Assembly (NCBI GenBank): GCA_013151975.1
Contig: JAADHG010000065.1
Location: forward strand, 3,994 to 9,163
Direction of reading: 5' to 3'
Origin: Chlorobiota bacterium
Lineage (GTDB): Bacteria > Bacteroidota > Bacteroidia > Flavobacteriales > Flavobacteriaceae
DNA: 5,170 nt
Below the pieces are notes generated by a model that saw nothing but the letters and a program-made list of their open reading frames with translations, ran no database searches and was not told the origin of the DNA. The position numbers and the translations under genes were made by a program. This document shows, piece after piece, positions 1-5,170 of this stretch; position 1 is the first letter of the stretch; each line of letters starts with the position of its first letter.

Positions 1-458
1 ACTAATTCAGGATATTTATCTAAAACCATATTGGTTAAATCGCCTCCATCATCAAGAATTAAGTTTAAAGGCTTACGGTCTTCGCCAAAAAATAAGGTTT
101 GCTCAATACACCAGTCAAATTCTTCTTCTGTCATATCTTTCCATGCATACACAGCAGTTCCAGCAGCAGCAATGGCAGCAGCAGCTTGATCTTGAGTTGA
201 AAAAATATTACAAGAACTCCACGTTACTTCAGCACCAAGAGCTTGGAGTGTTTCAATAAGTACAGCCGTTTGAATAGTCATATGTAAACACCCAGCAATA
301 CGCGCTCCTTTAAGTGGTTGAGCATCTTTATACTCATCACGTAGACTCATTAATCCTGGCATTTCAGCTTCTGCCAATTCTATTTCTTTTCGTCCCCAAT
401 CTGCAAGCGATAAGTCTTTTACTTTATGTGCTACGTAAGGAATTGTTTTTGTGTTCAT
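1..458 (-). CDS. ahcY: Adenosylhomocysteinase (S-adenosyl-L-homocysteine hydrolase), N-terminal 152 codons, gene cut by window edge
   Basis: Cytosolic, NAD-dependent enzyme of the activated methyl cycle. It splits S-adenosylhomocysteine into adenosine and homocysteine and so relieves product inhibition of methyltransferases. Reading the reverse strand from the ATG at 458 gives an unbroken frame to the left edge with no stop. Hallmarks of the substrate-binding domain are plain: MPGLMSLR at residues 33-40, GCLHMTIQTAVLIETL at 56-71, WSSCNIFSTQDQAAAAIA at 80-97, WCIEQTL at 116-122 and ILDDGGDLTN at 134-143. H59, T61 and the DDGGD aspartates correspond to known substrate-contacting or catalytic positions of the family. 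The NAD-binding Rossmann domain and the C-terminal part lie outside the window. The start is supported because the family's N-terminal conservation begins about 12 residues in. It is transcribed divergently from the operon at 524. Identification is very secure. Confidence 0.97.
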   Translation of the reverse strand, partial: MNTKTIPYVAHKVKDLSLADWGRKEIELAEAEMPGLMSLRDEYKDAQPLKGARIAGCLHMTIQTAVLIETLQALGAEVTWSSCNIFSTQDQAAAAIAAAGTAVYAWKDMTEEEFDWCIEQTLFFGEDRKPLNLILDDGGDLTNMVLDKYPEL

Positions 459-471
459 ATTAGTATATTTG
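443..471 (+). promoter_or_regulatory. Probable promoter of the plus-strand operon, lying over the ahcY start
   Basis: TATATTTG at 464-471 fits the TAnnTTTG -7 consensus, with TTG at 443-445 as a possible -33 element at a spacing of 18 bases, inside the 17-23 base range known for flavobacterial promoters. A start near 478 would leave a leader of about 45 bases before the ATG at 524. The -33 part lies within the first codons of the divergent ahcY gene and the -7 within its leader, so the two transcripts would overlap at their 5' ends. This is motif evidence only. Confidence 0.45.
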
Positions 472-492
472 TTTGTCTAAAAAATTCGACTG

Positions 493-500
493 CAAAGTTA
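493..500 (-). promoter_or_regulatory. Probable ahcY promoter, Bacteroidota-type -7 element
   Basis: On the minus strand the bases read TAACTTTG, an exact match to the TAnnTTTG -7 consensus of the Bacteroidota primary sigma factor. The expected transcription start would be near 487, giving a leader of about 30 bases before the ahcY ATG at 458. I found no TTG at the usual 17-23 base distance upstream, so the -33 element is weak or absent. The leader just before the ATG is A/T-rich and has no Shine-Dalgarno sequence, as is usual in this phylum. An 8-base palindrome, TTACGTAA at 498-505, overlaps the upstream edge of this element. Confidence 0.55.
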
Positions 501-523
501 CGTAATAAGAACGAGAAATATAA

Positions 524-1149
<626 letters not shown>

Positions 1150-1153
<4 letters not shown>

Positions 1154-1872
1154 GAAAGATTTATCAAAATATATTAGATGCCATTGCAAGTAAAAGAAAA
1201 CTGCTTGCTGTATTGATAGATCCTGATAAAATGGACATTGAAAAAGCGTCTGATTTTATGGCAAAAGTAAATACTTCAATAGTAACTCATATTTTTGTTG
1301 GTGGAAGTGTAGTTGAAGAGAATGACACAGCAATACTAGTCTCAAAGATAAAGAAACTTACAACACTTCCTGTTATTGTATTTCCTGGAGATGTTTCTCA
1401 AATTACAGAACAAGCAGATGCTATTTTGTTTTTGTCATTAATATCGGGAAGACAACCGGAGTATTTAATAGGAAAACATGTTAAGGCTGTTTCAAAGTTA
1501 CGACAGATAGATTTAGAAGTAATTCCAACAGGATATATCTTGATTGAAAATGGCAAACAAACAGCTGTAGAAAAAGTAACAGGAACACAACCAATGTCGC
1601 GAAATAACATTCCATTAGTTGTAGATACAGCTCTTGCAGGAGAATTTCTTGGGAAGAAACTCATATATTTAGAAGCTGGAAGTGGCGCAACACATCCTAT
1701 TGACACCATAATGATTTCAGAAGTAAAAAAAACAATTCAAATACCGTTAATTGTTGGCGGAGGTATACGAACAAAAGCACAATTATGGAGTGCGTATAAT
1801 TCTGGTGCTGATATTGTGGTTATAGGAACAGCACTTGAAGACGACGAATCATTTTTTAATGAATTAGTATGA
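1150..1872 (+). CDS. pcrB: Geranylgeranylglyceryl/heptaprenylglyceryl phosphate synthase family protein (PcrB/GGGPS)
   Basis: TIM-barrel prenyltransferase that joins a polyprenyl diphosphate to glycerol-1-phosphate through an ether bond, the first committed step of archaeal membrane lipids. The 240-residue protein has the family signatures in order: LIDPDK at 22-27, VGGS at 50-53, VFPG at 77-80, SLISGR at 96-101, PTGYILIE at 126-133, YLEAGSGA at 173-180, VGGGIR at 202-207 and VIGTALE at 224-230; the last three form the phosphate-binding end of the barrel. Bacteroidota members belong to the second GGGPS group, for which geranylgeranyl transfer has been shown in vitro, whereas Bacillus PcrB uses heptaprenyl diphosphate. 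What such an enzyme does in a flavobacterium is not settled. The ATG overlaps the PPTase stop as ATGA and its own stop overlaps the pnuC start the same way, indicating coupled translation. Family very secure, exact prenyl donor not. Confidence 0.93.
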
Positions 1873-2579
1873 ATGGTATTATAGACTTCTTTTTCGAACC
1901 CTATAAAGCAGCTCCGATTATTAATATTGTATTAGAGTTTATTGCAGCTTTTTTTGGTGTAATAAGTGTCTTTTATGCAAAACGCGAAAACATTTTAGTA
2001 TATCCTACTGGAATAATAAGCACAGGATTGTATGTTTACTTATTATCACAATGGAATCTATATGGCGATTTAATTATTAATATTTACTATACACTTATGA
2101 GCATTTATGGGTGGTATATGTGGAGTAAAATAATTGACGACAAACACAATCACATTAAAATTTCAAGAACAAATAGATTAGATAAAATAAAAGCAATAGG
2201 AATTTTTGTGTTTACTTCAATATTTGTAATCACTGTTTATAGATATTATAACGTGATGCCGAATAATTTAAATTTCACAGAAAGTGTTCAATTTGCATGC
2301 ACAAATATTTTTTCAGGATCACTTGAAGATTTTAGAAAAGCAACTCCTTTTATTGATACTTTTACAACGGGAATCTTTTTTGCAGCAATGTGGTTAATGG
2401 CATTAAAGAAAATAGAAAATTGGACATTATGGATTATTGGAAATATTGCATCAATCCCACTTTATTTTGTAAAAGGATATGGTTTTACCGGGATACAGTA
2501 CTCCATATTTTTAATATTAGCCTATTTAGGATATAAACAATGGAAGAAAAGTTTAAACAACAGCCTTCAAACTGTATAA
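1869..2579 (+). CDS. pnuC: PnuC-family transporter, probably for nicotinamide riboside
   Basis: Inner-membrane facilitator of vitamin-like nucleosides; uptake is driven by phosphorylation of the substrate inside the cell. The 236 residues hold about seven hydrophobic spans, at roughly 15-36, 42-60, 66-85, 108-125, 159-180, 185-201 and 206-224. PnuC landmarks are YPTG at 45-48, LYGDLIINIYY at 64-74, GWYMW at 81-85, PFIDTFTTG at 160-168, NWTLWIIGN at 184-192, and KGYGFTGIQYS at 202-212 ending in GYKQW at 221-225. The start overlaps the preceding stop as ATGA. The next gene is a NadR-like kinase whose frame begins 40 bases before this stop, which supports NR as substrate. Some Bacteroidota PnuC homologues (PnuT) instead carry thiamine, and a thi-box-like element lies 2.5 kb downstream, but the kinase neighbour makes NR the better guess. 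Family secure, substrate inferred from context. Confidence 0.92.
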   Translation: MNGIIDFFFEPYKAAPIINIVLEFIAAFFGVISVFYAKRENILVYPTGIISTGLYVYLLSQWNLYGDLIINIYYTLMSIYGWYMWSKIIDDKHNHIKISRTNRLDKIKAIGIFVFTSIFVITVYRYYNVMPNNLNFTESVQFACTNIFSGSLEDFRKATPFIDTFTTGIFFAAMWLMALKKIENWTLWIIGNIASIPLYFVKGYGFTGIQYSIFLILAYLGYKQWKKSLNNSLQTV

Positions 2580-3109
2580 AAGTAGTTTTATTTGGCCCAG
2601 AATCTACTGGAAAGACAACATTAGCTAGTCAATTAGCGAGACATTATAACTCGGTTTGGGTACGAGAATATGCGCGTAGATACCTTCAGGATAAATGGAA
2701 TAACGAGCGTAAAACTTGTGAGCCTGAAGATTTGTTGCCTATAGCAGAAGGACAAATGAAACTTGAGAATTATTTGTCTCAAAAAACAGATTCGGTATTA
2801 ATTTGCGATACAGATTTGTTGGAAACTAAAGTATATTCTGAAGCTTATTACGTTGGTAGTTGCGACCCAATATTAGAGAAATATGCTATAGAAAACACCT
2901 ACGATTTGTATTTTTTAACTTATATTGATACACCTTGGGAAGCGGATGATTTACGTGACAAACCAAATGAGCGCGAACGTATGTTTAAAGCTTTTGAAGA
3001 CACCTTGATAAAATATAACAGACCGTATGTTTTGCTAAAGGGTGACAAAAAACAGCGTCTAACCGAAGCTATAAAACATATTGATAAACTTATTAAAAAT
3101 AAGCCTTGA
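2540..3109 (+). CDS. NadR-type P-loop kinase, probable ribosylnicotinamide (nicotinamide riboside) kinase, without NMN adenylyltransferase domain
   Basis: Probably phosphorylates nicotinamide riboside to NMN with ATP, trapping the vitamin delivered by PnuC; cytosolic. The 189-residue protein has a Walker A loop GPESTGKTT at 19-27, VREYARRYL at 41-49, the DTD motif at 90-92 (LICDTDLLETK), and a lid region DDLRDKPNERERMF at 136-149, the order seen in the C-terminal kinase domain of NadR. Enterobacterial NadR carries a DNA-binding and an NMN adenylyltransferase domain ahead of this one; both are absent, and the P-loop starts 18 residues from the N-terminus, so NMN must be adenylylated by another enzyme. 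The ATG lies 40 bases inside pnuC in another frame; the next in-frame methionine (residue 73) is beyond the P-loop, so this start is needed. A general automated label would be AAA-family ATPase. Its stop overlaps the following TTG start as TTGA. Confidence 0.88.
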   Translation: MEEKFKQQPSNCIKVVLFGPESTGKTTLASQLARHYNSVWVREYARRYLQDKWNNERKTCEPEDLLPIAEGQMKLENYLSQKTDSVLICDTDLLETKVYSEAYYVGSCDPILEKYAIENTYDLYFLTYIDTPWEADDLRDKPNERERMFKAFEDTLIKYNRPYVLLKGDKKQRLTEAIKHIDKLIKNKP

Positions 3110-4659
3110 GTTTTACAGAAAAAGACATCAATCAAATACAACAAAAAGGATTAACTTTTGAAAAAGTTAAATCTCAAATAGCCCTTTTTAAAAAGGGAGT
3201 CCCTTTTATAAACCTTGAAAGTGCTGCTACAAAAGGGAAAGGTATTCTAGCTTTAAATAAAGAGGAAACACAACAGTATGTTACTCTTTTTGACAGCAAC
3301 CGAGATGAACTCTCTATTGTTAAATTTGTGCCAGCTTCAGGTGCAGCAACACGAATGTTTAAAACCCTTTTTACATTTTTAAAAGAGTATAGACCAGAAA
3401 AGGAAAGCATAAACTCATATATCAATAGACATAAGGACAATGAATTATCAATGTTTTTAGTAGGATTAGAAAAATTGCCTTTTTTTGAAGAAGTGGTTCA
3501 CAAGATTCATAAGGTAATTCCAGATTTTAATAATCTGTCTTATGATGAGAAACGCGTTGAGTTTGTAAAAACAATGTTGAATGAGGATAGGTTAAACTAT
3601 TCTTTTTATCCCAAAGGCTTATTGCCTTTTCACAGATATAAAGAATACGTTTCTACTGCTTTTGAAGAGCATTTATTTGAAGCGGCATTATATGGTTCAT
3701 CAAAAAATAAAGCCAATTTACATTTTACAATATCTGAAAGACATAATCATAAGTTTGATGAAGAGTTTAAATACATTGAAGAAGATGTCGAAGAAAAAAC
3801 AAATACAACATTCAATATTTCATTTTCATATCAAAAACATTCGACGGATACCATTGGCGTAACAAAAAAAAACGAACCCTTTAGAAATGATGATGGCAGT
3901 TTATTGTTTAGACCATCAGGACATGGAGCCTTATTAGAAAACCTCAATGATTTAGATGCGGATATCGTATTTATTAAAAATATTGACAATGTTGTTGTAA
4001 AAAAGTATAAATCAGATGTAGCCTATTATAAGAAAATGCTGGGAGGCATTTTATTAGAAATACAACAACAGGCATTTGCTTACCTAAGTTTTTTAGAGAA
4101 TACTAATATAAAAGAGAATAAACTTGTTGAGATTGCTCAGTTTTTATTAGAAAAATTAAACGTATCTATTAATAGAGAGTTTGAGAAATATTCAACTAAA
4201 TATCAAATAGAGTATTTAAGAGACAAACTTAACAGACCAATTCGCGTTTGTGGTATGGTAAAAAATGAAGGAGAACCAGGAGGAGGTCCGTTTTGGGTGA
4301 AAGATGAAAGTGGGGCAGTATCATTGCAAATAGTAGAGTCCGCTCAAATTGATAAGAAGAATAAACATCAAAAGGAAATATTAAAAAGAGCAACCCATTT
4401 TAATCCTGTTGACCTTGTTTGTGGAATTAAAAATTATAAAGGAGAGCCTTTTGACCTCACCAAATTTGTAGATCACAAAACAGCGTTTATTACCATGAAA
4501 ACAAAAACAGGCAAAGATTTAAAAGCACTTGAATTACCTGGCTTATGGAATGGTAGTATGGCATTTTGGAATACTATTTTTGTAGAAGTACCATTGTTAA
4601 CTTTTAATCCCGTAAAAACAGTAAACGATTTATTAAAGACACCACATCAAATCTTATAA
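3106..4659 (+). CDS. DUF4301 family protein with nucleotidyltransferase-like motifs; TTG start
   Basis: I recognise a DUF4301-type protein of 517 residues, function unproven. Visible blocks: FVPASGAATRMFK at 74-86, YPKGLLPFHRY at 168-178, NLHFTISERH at 204-213, LFRPSGHGALLENL at 267-280 followed by DIVFIKNIDNVV at 286-297, VCGMVKNEGEPGGGPFWV at 381-398, LQIVESAQID at 407-416, and ELPGLWNGSMAFWNT at 476-490. The order G-x-x-T-R-M, P-K-G-L-L-P, G-H-G, then N-x-D-N resembles the nucleotide- and sugar-phosphate-binding motifs of UDP-sugar pyrophosphorylase-like enzymes; this is my inference. No signal peptide or membrane span is seen, so it is probably cytosolic. The start must be TTG: an in-frame TAA lies at 3100-3102, only one codon intervenes, and the first in-frame ATG (residue 84) would delete the conserved N-terminus and split the PASGAATRM motif. 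It overlaps the kinase stop by 4 bases and ends 2 bases before arfB. Confidence 0.88.
   Translation: MSFTEKDINQIQQKGLTFEKVKSQIALFKKGVPFINLESAATKGKGILALNKEETQQYVTLFDSNRDELSIVKFVPASGAATRMFKTLFTFLKEYRPEKESINSYINRHKDNELSMFLVGLEKLPFFEEVVHKIHKVIPDFNNLSYDEKRVEFVKTMLNEDRLNYSFYPKGLLPFHRYKEYVSTAFEEHLFEAALYGSSKNKANLHFTISERHNHKFDEEFKYIEEDVEEKTNTTFNISFSYQKHSTDTIGVTKKNEPFRNDDGSLLFRPSGHGALLENLNDLDADIVFIKNIDNVVVKKYKSDVAYYKKMLGGILLEIQQQAFAYLSFLENTNIKENKLVEIAQFLLEKLNVSINREFEKYSTKYQIEYLRDKLNRPIRVCGMVKNEGEPGGGPFWVKDESGAVSLQIVESAQIDKKNKHQKEILKRATHFNPVDLVCGIKNYKGEPFDLTKFVDHKTAFITMKTKTGKDLKALELPGLWNGSMAFWNTIFVEVPLLTFNPVKTVNDLLKTPHQIL
3182..3207 (+). repeat. Overlapping perfect inverted repeats inside the DUF4301 gene
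   Basis: Bases 3182-3197 form a perfect 16-base palindrome (CCCTTTTT facing AAAAAGGG). The right arm, read as AAAAGGGA at 3191-3198, is also perfectly complementary to TCCCTTTT at 3200-3207. The same TCCCTTTT can pair with a further AAAAGGGA at 3231-3238. The structure lies about 75 bases after the TTG start and encodes the residues LFKKGVPF. It is real as sequence; a role in RNA folding is unproven and it may simply follow from the codons used. Confidence 0.45.
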
Positions 4660-4661
4660 TT

Positions 4662-5066
4662 GTGAATGTTGATATACTAATATCAGAATTGACCTTTAAG
4701 GCTCTTAGAAGTAGTGGTTCAGGAGGGCAACATGTTAATAAAGTCTCTTCAAAAATGGAGTTACACTTTAATTTAGATAGTTCTGAATCGTTTTCTGATG
4801 AAGAAAAACAGTTGCTTTTACAAACCCTTGGCAATAGACTTACTAAAGATAATAGACTGGTTTTACAATGTGACGAAACTAGGAGTCAACATAAAAACAA
4901 GGAGCTTGTAATAAAGCGATTTTTAGATTTAATTAAAGAAGGGTTAATCGTTCCCAAAAAAAGGAAGCCAACTAAGGTTTCAAAAACCATTATAAGAAAG
5001 AGAAAGGAAAGCAAGCGAAAGCAGTCTCAAAAAAAGGCAAATCGAAAAACTCCAGATTTAGATTAA
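4662..5066 (+). CDS. arfB: Alternative ribosome-rescue peptidyl-tRNA hydrolase ArfB (YaeJ/ICT1 type); GTG start
   Basis: Frees ribosomes stalled on mRNAs without a stop codon by hydrolysing peptidyl-tRNA in the P site. The 134-residue protein has the class-I release-factor catalytic block RSSGSGGQHVNK at 16-27, with the GGQ at 21-23, then ETRSQHKNKE at 72-81 and a strongly basic tail from about residue 99 (KKRKPTKVSK and following), which in this family enters the empty mRNA channel. Full-length RF1/RF2 are about 360 residues and carry codon-recognition domains that are absent here; the length matches ArfB (about 140). Start is GTG at 4662: the nearby ATG at 4666 is in another frame, and the first strand (DILISELTF) is needed. 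Only 2 bases separate it from the DUF4301 stop and no Shine-Dalgarno is present, so translation may depend on coupling. It is the last gene of the operon before a non-coding gap. Confidence 0.95.
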   Translation: MNVDILISELTFKALRSSGSGGQHVNKVSSKMELHFNLDSSESFSDEEKQLLLQTLGNRLTKDNRLVLQCDETRSQHKNKELVIKRFLDLIKEGLIVPKKRKPTKVSKTIIRKRKESKRKQSQKKANRKTPDLD

Positions 5067-5076
5067 AAAAATCCGT

Positions 5077-5108
5077 AATTCATAATTCATAATTCACAAT
5101 TCATAATT
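5077..5108 (+). repeat. Tandem heptamer repeat, four copies of AATTCAT plus a partial fifth
   Basis: Copies begin at 5077, 5084, 5091 and 5098, each 7 bases; the third differs only at its last base (AATTCAC). A truncated AATT at 5105-5108 follows. The tract fills most of the space between the arfB stop and the TATATTTG element at 5108, occupying the place where a -33 box would be expected. Such short tandem units can gain or lose copies by replication slippage. No terminator-like hairpin with a T run is visible between 5067 and 5107. Confidence 0.85.
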
Positions 5109-5115
5109 ATATTTG
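5108..5115 (+). promoter_or_regulatory. Probable -7 promoter element for a downstream plus-strand gene
   Basis: TATATTTG matches the TAnnTTTG consensus exactly and is identical in sequence to the element at 464-471. Transcription would begin near 5122. No TTG is found 17-23 bases upstream because the heptamer repeats fill that region. The thi-box-like GGGGTGC begins about 10 bases after the predicted start, the close spacing expected for a riboswitch at the 5' end of a leader, which strengthens the assignment. Confidence 0.5.
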
Positions 5116-5118
5116 TAC

Positions 5119-5170
5119 TGTTCTCAAAAAAGGGGTGCTTTTTAGATTAGCGATTAAATATCTTATTCGT
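5119..5170 (+). promoter_or_regulatory. Putative TPP riboswitch (thi box), 5' part only, with enlarged P3 arm
   Basis: The sequence TTCTC followed by an A run and GGGGTGC (5132-5138) is the usual 5' segment of a thiamine pyrophosphate riboswitch, which senses TPP and controls thiamine synthesis or uptake genes. The second conserved box, CTGAGA, is not visible. However, bases 5150-5157 (GCGATTAA) can pair with 5163-5170 (TTATTCGT) around a 5-base loop, with 7 of 8 positions pairing including one G-U, and the stem runs to the very end of the window. That fits an extended P3/P3a arm whose descending strand and CTGAGA box would lie beyond 5170. This rests on one conserved motif plus promoter context, so it is tentative. 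Confidence 0.5.

Noticed and set aside
170..186. GCA/GCT-rich triplet run on the minus strand of ahcY, resembling a microsatellite
   Set aside because: It encodes the conserved alanine stretch AAAAIAAAG of the adenosylhomocysteinase family and needs no separate explanation.
3662..3862. 66-codon plus-strand frame inside the DUF4301 gene
   Set aside because: It lies entirely within a well-supported gene in another frame, its composition is low-complexity lysine/isoleucine-rich, and no family motif is visible.
4666..4668. ATG as an alternative arfB start
   Set aside because: It is in a different frame from the GGQ-containing protein; GTG at 4662 is the in-frame start that keeps the first conserved strand.
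5067..5107. Intrinsic terminator after arfB
   Set aside because: The space consists of an A run and AT-rich heptamer repeats; I see no GC-containing stem followed by T's.
5126..5143. Hairpin AAAAAG/CTTTTT as a terminator
   Set aside because: Only one G-C pair in the stem, and the segment overlaps the conserved GGGGTGC box, so it is better explained as part of the riboswitch-like leader.

Overview
The window is AT-rich and gene-dense and looks like a chromosomal piece of a member of the Bacteroidota, most likely a flavobacterium (family Flavobacteriaceae). The grounds are TAnnTTTG-type -7 promoter elements, no Shine-Dalgarno-like sequences in front of the genes, a DUF4301-family protein (a family I know from Bacteroidota), and a bacterial GGGP synthase of the type found in that phylum. 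This placement is an inference; no marker gene such as rRNA is present. I see no mobile element, CRISPR array, tRNA or rRNA.

Layout. Positions 1-458, minus strand, hold the first 152 codons of S-adenosylhomocysteine hydrolase (ahcY); the gene runs off the left edge. The stretch 459-523 is a short divergent promoter region. From 524 to 5066 six plus-strand genes follow with almost no space between them: a 4'-phosphopantetheinyl transferase, a PcrB/GGGP-synthase-like TIM-barrel prenyltransferase, a PnuC-type transporter, a NadR-type nicotinamide-riboside kinase lacking the adenylyltransferase domain, a DUF4301 protein, and the ribosome-rescue hydrolase ArfB. Three junctions are 4-base start/stop overlaps (ATGA, ATGA, TTGA), one is a 40-base overlap and one a 2-base gap. 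The last two genes begin at TTG and GTG. This is best read as one translationally coupled operon.

Function. PnuC and the kinase form a clear functional pair: the transporter lets nicotinamide riboside (NR) in and the kinase traps it as NMN for NAD synthesis. The PPTase activates carrier proteins, the GGGP synthase makes an archaeal-type prenyl ether of glycerol phosphate, and ArfB frees stalled ribosomes. No obvious single pathway joins them all. The DUF4301 protein carries motifs that read like those of UDP-sugar pyrophosphorylase-type nucleotidyltransferases, which makes it the most interesting unknown here.

Right edge. Beyond arfB (5067-5170) there is a run of four 7-base repeats, directly followed by a TAnnTTTG promoter element and then what looks like the 5' half of a TPP (thi-box) riboswitch with an enlarged P3 arm, cut by the window end. 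A thiamine-biosynthesis gene or operon is therefore predicted just downstream on the plus strand.
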